Positions 1 to 5,776 of a DNA stretch of 5,776 bases are shown here, in pieces. Within the stretch, counting starts at the first letter, position 1. Every line of letters starts with the position of its first letter. The DNA is from an uncultured Ruminococcus sp. (GTDB lineage Bacteria; Bacillota; Clostridia; Oscillospirales; CAG-272). The stretch is from the NCBI GenBank assembly GCA_902778985.1, contig CACYZS010000093.1, positions 1 through 5,776 of the forward strand. Reading direction: 5' to 3'. Made by a program: the position numbers and the translations under genes. The notes beneath the pieces were generated by a model, which did no database searches, was not told where the DNA came from, and saw only the letters and a list, made by a program, of their open reading frames with translations.

Positions 1-1937
<1,937 letters not shown>

Positions 1938-1979
1938 TGATCTGCCTGCCTGTACCTTTCTCTTTTTCGGGTGGATCGG

Positions 1980-2528
1980 TTATTTCCCGTAGACCTCGGG
2001 TTTGAGCACTCCGACGTACGGGAGCGCCCGGTATTTCTCGTCGTAATCGAGACCGTAGCCCACGACGAACTCGTCGGGGATCTCGCGTCCCACGTAGTCG
2101 GGCGTGAACGCGACCTCGCGGCGCGAGGGTTTATCGAGCAGCGTGCAGGTGCGCACCGATTTCGCGCCCTTGAGTTTGAGATACTCGGTCAGGTACGAAA
2201 GCGTGCGGCCGCTGTCGACGATGTCCTCGACGACGATGACGTTACAGTCGCCGATATCCTTGCGCTGCAGGTCGAGGTGGATGTTGATGTTCCCGGAACT
2301 GGACGTCCCCGCTCCGTAGGAAGAGACCTTCATGAAGTCGATCTCCACGGGGGACTGCAGTTTCTTCATCAGGTCGCCCATAAAGACGACCGACCCCTTC
2401 AGGATCGCGACGAGAAGCAACCGTCCGCCGGTCTTCTGGAAGTCGGCGTCGATCTCGCCCGCCACCTTGGTCACCAGCGCGTCAAGTTCCTTTTCGTCGA
2501 TCAGGATCTTTGAAATGTCGTGGTTCAT
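1980..2528 (-). CDS. hpt: Hypoxanthine(-guanine) phosphoribosyltransferase
   Basis: This is a 182-residue cytoplasmic purine-salvage enzyme that joins hypoxanthine (and usually guanine) to PRPP, giving IMP or GMP and pyrophosphate. Length is normal for bacterial HPRT. Visible features: loop I LKGS (43-46), the SSYG segment of the flexible catalytic loop (69-72), the PRPP-binding signature VVEDIVDSGRTL (99-110), LDKPSRR (131-137) and the purine-pocket stretch FVVGYGLDY (154-162). No expected catalytic residue is missing. The ATG at 2528 is preceded by a good Shine-Dalgarno sequence. It sits between tilS and ftsH, the classical Bacillota order. From memory, the TilS and HprT proteins of Bacillus subtilis have been reported to act together on ftsH transcription; nothing in this sequence tests that. 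Strict xanthine or guanine preference cannot be read from sequence alone. Confidence 0.97.
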   Translation of the reverse strand: MNHDISKILIDEKELDALVTKVAGEIDADFQKTGGRLLLVAILKGSVVFMGDLMKKLQSPVEIDFMKVSSYGAGTSSSGNINIHLDLQRKDIGDCNVIVVEDIVDSGRTLSYLTEYLKLKGAKSVRTCTLLDKPSRREVAFTPDYVGREIPDEFVVGYGLDYDEKYRALPYVGVLKPEVYGK

Positions 2529-2535
2529 TGTCGGT

Positions 2536-2542
2536 CCCCTCT
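2536..2542 (-). promoter_or_regulatory. Ribosome binding site of hpt
   Basis: AGAGGGG on the minus strand ends 7 nt before the hpt ATG at 2528. It lies in the 30-nt gap after the tilS stop codon. Spacing and sequence fit a Shine-Dalgarno site and support this start. Confidence 0.7.
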
Positions 2543-2558
2543 CTTTTGATCCGGAGCA

Positions 2559-3974
2559 TTAAACTTTTCCTTTGTATTCCGGCACGCGGTCGGTCAGACC
2601 CCCGGAAATCGAAAACGCGAAAACCTCGCCGTTCTCCCCCCGTCCGTCGCAACCCTCGCGCACGGCGCAGCCCGGGATCCAGAGGACGCCGGCGCCGTCG
2701 CAGAAGAGCGGATAGTCCCGGCGGATCTCGCGCGGGACGCGGTGGGACGAGAGCACCGTCCGCACTTCGTGCGTCATACCGCCGTACTTGATCCGGTCGC
2801 CCGGTTCGGGCGGTCTGACGACTACGTTCCCTTCTATTGTAGCAGAAGATAGAATGACTTTTTTAGACAGATTGTAAACATTTGAAGAAGCGATTGTTTC
2901 GGAGCCGCCCGGGGCGACTTCAAAGGCGACGAGATCGCCCGAAAAGCCGATCCGCGTCTCCCCCGGCAGAAGCGCGACCGCTTCGTGCGCGGCGCCGTCC
3001 TCATCACGCCGGAAGACCGCTTCGTCCCCGACGCAAGAGAACTTGATCCCGCGGGGGAACGCGACCGTCCCGTCGCGCTCTTTCCTAATTTGCGCAACCG
3101 CGGCGTCAATATGCACCGCCTCGGGCATCTCGGACGCGATCTTCGAAAAGTCCGCGCGCAATACGCGCTTCAGGATCGGATCGGGGAGCGCGCGAAGCGA
3201 AGAGCGGCGCGTCCGGTCGCTCTTTGGTACGGCGTCGGCGATATCCGAAAGATACGCGTCGTCCTCGCGGAAACGGAGCGAACATTCGTAGAGCATCTTC
3301 CCGGGATCGGGCGTCAGATGCGAAAGGCGCGGCAAAACGTCGCGCCGCAGGTAGTTCCGTGCGCAGAAGGGATCGGCGTTGGTCGAGTCGCAGACGAACG
3401 GGATCCCGAATTTCGAGAGCGTCCCCCGGATCAAGTCCGACGGAACGTCGAGGATCGGGCGGATCACGTTGTCGCGGATCACGGGGATCCCCGCAGCGCC
3501 CTCGGTGCCGCAGCCGCGCAGAAGCCGGAACAGTACCGTTTCCGCCGCGTCGTCGCGGTTGTGCGCCGTCGCGATAAACCGAAAGCCGGGGAGTTCTGTC
3601 AAACCCTTCTGCAGGGCGTCGTAGCGCAGACGGCGCGCCGCCGTCTCGATGCTCTCTCCCGTCGCCTTACAGGTCGCGGGCACGTCGACCGAAACCACCT
3701 TGCCGGGCACGCCGAGTTCTTTCAGCGTGGCAAGGCAGAACGCCGCGTCGTCTTTTGCCTCTTGCCCGCGGATGCCGTGTTCGACGTGCAGGGCGGCGAG
3801 GGGAAAACCGATCTTCTCGCGCAGCGCGATCAGAACCCGGAGCAGAAAGGTGGAGTCCGCCCCGCCCGAGTAGGCGACGAGGATCCCGTCACGCTCCGAA
3901 AGACGGACGCCGGCGCGTTCAAGCAGACGCTCCGCCCCTTGCGCGAAGGCAAAGAAGGAAGACGCGGGATCCAT
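2559..3974 (-). CDS. tilS: tRNA(Ile)-lysidine synthetase TilS
   Basis: TilS uses ATP to attach lysine to C34 of the CAU-anticodon tRNA-Ile, changing its decoding from AUG to AUA and its charging from Met to Ile. It is normally essential. The 471-residue product is a full-length, three-part TilS. Visible features: the N-type ATP-pyrophosphatase P-loop SGGADS (36-41), HVEHGIRG (63-70), ETAARRLRYDAL (110-121), TAHNRDDAAETVLFRLLRG (136-154), DSTNADPFCARNYLRRDVLPRL (196-217), then the substrate-binding middle domain and a C-terminal domain starting near VVRPPEPGDRI with the later VPREIRRDYPLFCD and WIPG stretches. The ATG at 3974 shares one base with the TAA of the preceding reading frame (TAATG), so translational coupling is likely; GGGAG/CGGGA upstream is only a modest ribosome site. 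Residues about 359-381 are encoded by an unusually AT-rich tract, but the frame stays open and the protein still resembles the family. Confidence 0.96.
   Translation of the reverse strand: MDPASSFFAFAQGAERLLERAGVRLSERDGILVAYSGGADSTFLLRVLIALREKIGFPLAALHVEHGIRGQEAKDDAAFCLATLKELGVPGKVVSVDVPATCKATGESIETAARRLRYDALQKGLTELPGFRFIATAHNRDDAAETVLFRLLRGCGTEGAAGIPVIRDNVIRPILDVPSDLIRGTLSKFGIPFVCDSTNADPFCARNYLRRDVLPRLSHLTPDPGKMLYECSLRFREDDAYLSDIADAVPKSDRTRRSSLRALPDPILKRVLRADFSKIASEMPEAVHIDAAVAQIRKERDGTVAFPRGIKFSCVGDEAVFRRDEDGAAHEAVALLPGETRIGFSGDLVAFEVAPGGSETIASSNVYNLSKKVILSSATIEGNVVVRPPEPGDRIKYGGMTHEVRTVLSSHRVPREIRRDYPLFCDGAGVLWIPGCAVREGCDGRGENGEVFAFSISGGLTDRVPEYKGKV
2829..2876 (-). promoter_or_regulatory. 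Possible internal promoter inside tilS
   Basis: Within an AT-rich tract on the minus strand there are two TACAAT hexamers (complement of 2836-2841 and 2871-2876). The first is preceded directly by TGC, so it matches an extended -10 element (TGnTACAAT). No convincing -35 hexamer lies at 17 nt. It would transcribe hpt and ftsH from about 300 nt upstream of hpt. AT-rich DNA yields such hexamers by chance, so this is weak. Confidence 0.2.
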
Positions 3975-4063
3975 TATCCCGCGCTCCCGGTACCGGCGGT
4001 ATTGGTCTTCTCCGCCGTGATGAATTTGGTGAACTGACCGTTCCAGGTCATCTTGACGTCTTT
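3974..4063 (-). other. Orphan coding tail between rimO fragment and tilS
   Basis: This stretch encodes 29 residues beginning KDVKMTW and ending AGTGSAG, then TAA. It shows no similarity to RimO that I can recognise and I cannot assign it to a family. Its stop codon overlaps the tilS ATG (TAATG), an arrangement typical of native operon neighbours. I infer that it is the 3' end of whatever gene naturally precedes tilS, now joined in frame by chance to the 5' part of rimO. The join lies at about 4061-4066. Confidence 0.6.
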
Positions 4064-4294
4064 CAGCGCGCCGAGCTTGCCGGCTTTTTTAAGCTCCGCC
4101 ATCTCCAGAATGGCGTCGATGGCCTCGCTCTTGGCGGCGTCGATGAAGCCGCAGGTGTTGACAACGGCAAAATCCGCGCCCTCCGCCTCCGGCACAAGCG
4201 TATAGCCCGCCTCGCCGAGAAGATACAGCATTTGCTCGCTGTTGACCAGATTTTTGGCGCAGCCGAGTGAGATCATCGCAAAGGTCTTTTCCAT
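3974..4294 (-). pseudogene. rimO: Truncated RimO (S12 methylthiotransferase) fused to an unrelated tail
   Basis: Intact RimO is a radical-SAM enzyme of about 430-450 residues that methylthiolates an aspartate of ribosomal protein S12. Here only residues 1-77 match, covering most of the N-terminal UPF0004 domain: ISLGCAKNLVNSEQM with cluster ligand Cys12, VVNTCGFI with cluster ligand Cys48, and the helix AILEMAELKKAGKLGAL. The family then continues with an IVTGCLAQ-type segment carrying the third cysteine; instead the frame enters 29 unrelated residues and stops, at 106 residues total. The third cysteine, the radical-SAM CxxxCxxC motif and the TRAM domain are all absent, so this product cannot have RimO activity. 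MiaB is less likely because the SLGCAKNLVNSEQM signature is RimO-like. The ATG at 4294 overlaps the recX stop (TGATG) and has a good ribosome site, so the 5' end looks native. Either the gene is truncated by rearrangement or the contig is wrongly joined. Confidence 0.88.
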
Positions 4295-4905
4295 CAGTCT
4301 TCCTCTATCATACTGTCAAATCGCCGCAGCGCGGCGCGGATCTCCTCCCAGGAATACCCGCGGCGGAAGAGCGCCGCGCTGATTTTGCTCACGCTGTCGC
4401 GGTCGGAGGGATCGCGGAGGCGGCGGGCGATGTAGGCGTCAAGCTTTTCCGTGTTCTCCGGCAGCGCCGAAAGCGTATCCTCCGCCTGCTCGCGCTCGAT
4501 GCCGCGGCGGCGCAGCTCGCTCTTTACGCGCCCCGCGCCGTAGCCCTTGGCGGCATAGTGCCGCGCGACGGCGCCGGCGTATTCGCCGTCGTCGAGAAAG
4601 CCGCGCTCGCACAGCCAGTCCACGCAGTCCTCCGCGCTTTGTTCGTCCGTGCCGCGCCGCAGCAGCTTATCCTTGAGCTCGCGGCGCGAATAGGGACGGC
4701 GGGAGAGCATCTCCAGCGCCTTCTGGCGGTCAAGCGACCGCGAAGAGCTGCGCCGGAAAGCCTCAAAAGCCTCATCTTCCAGCTCCATCCCGACGTACAG
4801 CCGCGCGTCGGTTACGGCGTCAAGCGTGGAGCGCAGCGAAACACCGCCGTCAAATTCCACGGTAAAACGCCCGGGCGAGCTTTGCTTCAATGCCGTGACG
4901 ACCAT
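4294..4905 (-). CDS. recX: Regulatory protein RecX
   Basis: RecX is a small, helical cytoplasmic protein that binds RecA filaments and modulates (usually inhibits) their growth and ATPase activity. The 203-residue product is within the family's range. An N-terminal region of about 55 residues (beta-rich by appearance: RFTVEFDGG, ARLYVGMEL) as in Bacillota RecX precedes the helical repeats. Recognisable family segments are ALEMLSRRPYSRRELKDKLLRRG (about 63-85), DCVDWLCERGFLDDGEYAGAVARHY (about 92-116), GRVKSELRRRGI (about 124-135) and ISAALFRRGYSWEEIRAALRR at the end. It is strongly charged, rich in Arg and Glu. The ATG at 4905 starts 14 nt after the recA stop; no strong ribosome site is visible, so coupling to recA translation is likely. 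Its TGA overlaps the next ATG by one base. The order recA-recX supports the assignment. Confidence 0.93.
   Translation of the reverse strand: MVVTALKQSSPGRFTVEFDGGVSLRSTLDAVTDARLYVGMELEDEAFEAFRRSSSRSLDRQKALEMLSRRPYSRRELKDKLLRRGTDEQSAEDCVDWLCERGFLDDGEYAGAVARHYAAKGYGAGRVKSELRRRGIEREQAEDTLSALPENTEKLDAYIARRLRDPSDRDSVSKISAALFRRGYSWEEIRAALRRFDSMIEED
4301..4306 (-). promoter_or_regulatory. Ribosome binding site of the rimO fragment
   Basis: AGAGGA on the minus strand lies within the last codons of recX and ends 6 nt before the ATG at 4294. Good sequence and spacing indicate that the rimO start is genuine even though the rest of the gene is missing. Confidence 0.65.
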
Positions 4906-4919
4906 GACGGCATCAACAA

Positions 4920-5776
4920 TCAGCCCTCGTCAAAGTCCGCGGCGCTGACCTCGACGGCGCGTCCGGAGACACGCGCGGCCTTCTGCGCCTGCGGAGAGAG
5001 CAGTTTGAAGGAATTGTCGCGGATCGCCTGCTCCAGCTGGTCGCAGTATTCGGGATTGGCCGTAAGGTATTCCTTCACGGCGTCCTTGCCCTGGAGTCGC
5101 TGGCCGTTGACGGTGAACCAGGCGCCGCCCTTATCGATCAACTCAAGCTTCACGGCCAGGTCGATGATCTCGCTGATCTTCGAAATGCCCTCGCCGTACA
5201 TGATGTCGAACTCCGCTTCGCGGAAGGGGGGAGCGACCTTGTTCTTGACGACCTTGGCGCGTGTGCGGTTGCCGATCATCTCGCCGTTGGCCTTGAGCGT
5301 CTCGATGCGGCGCACGTCGATGCGCACGGAGGCATAGTACTTCAGCGCCAGGCCGCCGGGCGTGGTCTCGTGAAGATCACGGTGCAGTTGTTCTTGGAGA
5401 TCGCGCCTGCCAGACGCCGCATCGCCTGCGACATCAGGCGGGCCAGCATGCCGACGACCGTGTCGCCGACCTCGCCCTCCAGCTCGGCGCGGGGGATCAG
5501 CGCGGCGACCGAGTCGACCACGATCACGTCGATCGCACCGGAGCGCACCAGCGATTCGGTGATGTCCAGCGCCTGCTCGCCGGTGTCAGGCTGGGAGATC
5601 AGCAGGCTGTCGATGTCCACGCCGAGGGCGCGGGCATAAGCGGGCTCGAGCGCGTGCTCCACGTCGATGTAGGCCGCGTCGCCGCCGCTTTTCTGCGCGG
5701 AAGCGACGATGTGCAGCGCCAGTGTCGTCTTGCCGGAAGCCTCAGGCCCGTAGATCTCGATGATGCGCCCCTTGGG
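4920..5776 (-). pseudogene. recA: Recombinase RecA, 5' end outside the window, internal deletion and frameshift
   Basis: RecA forms ATP-dependent filaments on single-stranded DNA, drives strand exchange and triggers LexA cleavage in the SOS response. The window enters in frame at [17 protein letters not shown], which contains Walker A (GPEASGKT). Next come [10 protein letters not shown], the Walker-B-like [19 protein letters not shown], and [10 protein letters not shown] leading to NNCTVIF (about 135 codons, 5776-5372). The frame then breaks and reaches a TGA at 5344-5342. The remainder continues in another frame from [16 protein letters not shown] (5369) through [21 protein letters not shown] and a short acidic tail ending FDEG at the stop 4920. 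Between VIF and ETT every RecA has about 15 residues (INQxR...GVMFGNP), here replaced by 2 nt: roughly 43 nt are missing. That removes loop L2, needed for DNA binding and ATP coupling. As written the gene gives no functional RecA. Both halves are otherwise well conserved, so the damage is recent or an assembly or sequencing error. Confidence 0.93.
5370..5371 (-). other. recA: Deletion point in recA
   Basis: On the minus strand the upstream frame ends with the Phe codon at 5374-5372 and the downstream frame resumes with the Glu codon at 5369-5367, leaving two bases (AC) where the family has about 45. The net loss of about 43 nt is not a multiple of three. The missing segment corresponds roughly to E. 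coli RecA residues 192-206, including the invariant Asn-Gln pair and the rest of L2. Confidence 0.85.

Noticed and set aside
1938..1979. Terminator or promoter in the hpt-ftsH gap
   Set aside because: The 42-nt gap has no inverted repeat with a T-run and no recognisable -10/-35 pair; it appears to hold only a weak ribosome site.
2860..2870. A6 run (TCTAAAAAAG on the minus strand) in tilS as a programmed frameshift site
   Set aside because: The reading frame is TCT AAA AAA G, so the A AAA AAG heptamer is not in the register needed for -1 slippage, and the tilS frame continues intact to its normal end.
2985..4037. 350-codon plus-strand open frame across tilS
   Set aside because: It is antisense to a well-supported TilS with a complete P-loop and C-terminal domain; the translation is Arg-rich low-information sequence typical of shadow frames.
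4267..5337. 356-codon plus-strand open frame across recX and recA
   Set aside because: It is antisense to recX and the 3' part of recA, both clearly recognisable, and has no family features of its own.
5342..5662. Separate 106-residue protein starting inside recA
   Set aside because: It is simply the 5' RecA segment read past the deletion into the wrong frame; its apparent start is an internal Val codon (GTG) and its last residues after VIF are out-of-frame noise.

Overview
Every credible gene in this window lies on the minus strand. Read in transcription order (right to left) they are: recA (broken, its 5' end beyond the window), recX, a truncated rimO with a foreign tail, tilS, hpt and ftsH (its 3' end beyond the window). 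Spacing is very tight (14 nt, 1-nt overlap, 1-nt overlap, 30 nt, 42 nt), so on paper this reads as one long operon. No RNA gene, mobile element, CRISPR array or terminator was seen, and no stretch over 300 nt lacks a gene.

The DNA is GC-rich with housekeeping content. The tilS-hpt-ftsH order is typical of Bacillota (as in Bacillus and Clostridia). The right half carries recA-recX-rimO, also plausible for Clostridia. The best guess is a gut-type Clostridia bacterium, perhaps a metagenome-derived contig, but taxonomy cannot be fixed from this window.

Left block (1-3974): an intact partial FtsH membrane protease, an intact hypoxanthine phosphoribosyltransferase and an intact tRNA-Ile lysidine synthetase. 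Right block (4061-5776): RecA recombinase, its modulator RecX, and the first 77 residues of the ribosomal protein S12 methylthiotransferase RimO.

The window does not show a new biological system. It shows two breaks. First, recA lacks about 43 nt exactly where the L2 DNA-binding loop should be, which also shifts the frame. Second, rimO stops matching its family after residue 77 and continues into an unrelated 29-residue tail whose stop codon overlaps the tilS start. The simplest reading of the second is a join between two loci, possibly two genomes: the tail would be the 3' end of the gene that natively precedes tilS. A misassembled contig should be excluded before any biology is claimed.

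Smaller points of interest are an Asp/Gly-rich, calcium-loop-like insertion in the extracytoplasmic part of FtsH, and an AT-rich island with atypical codons inside tilS that also contains promoter-like hexamers.
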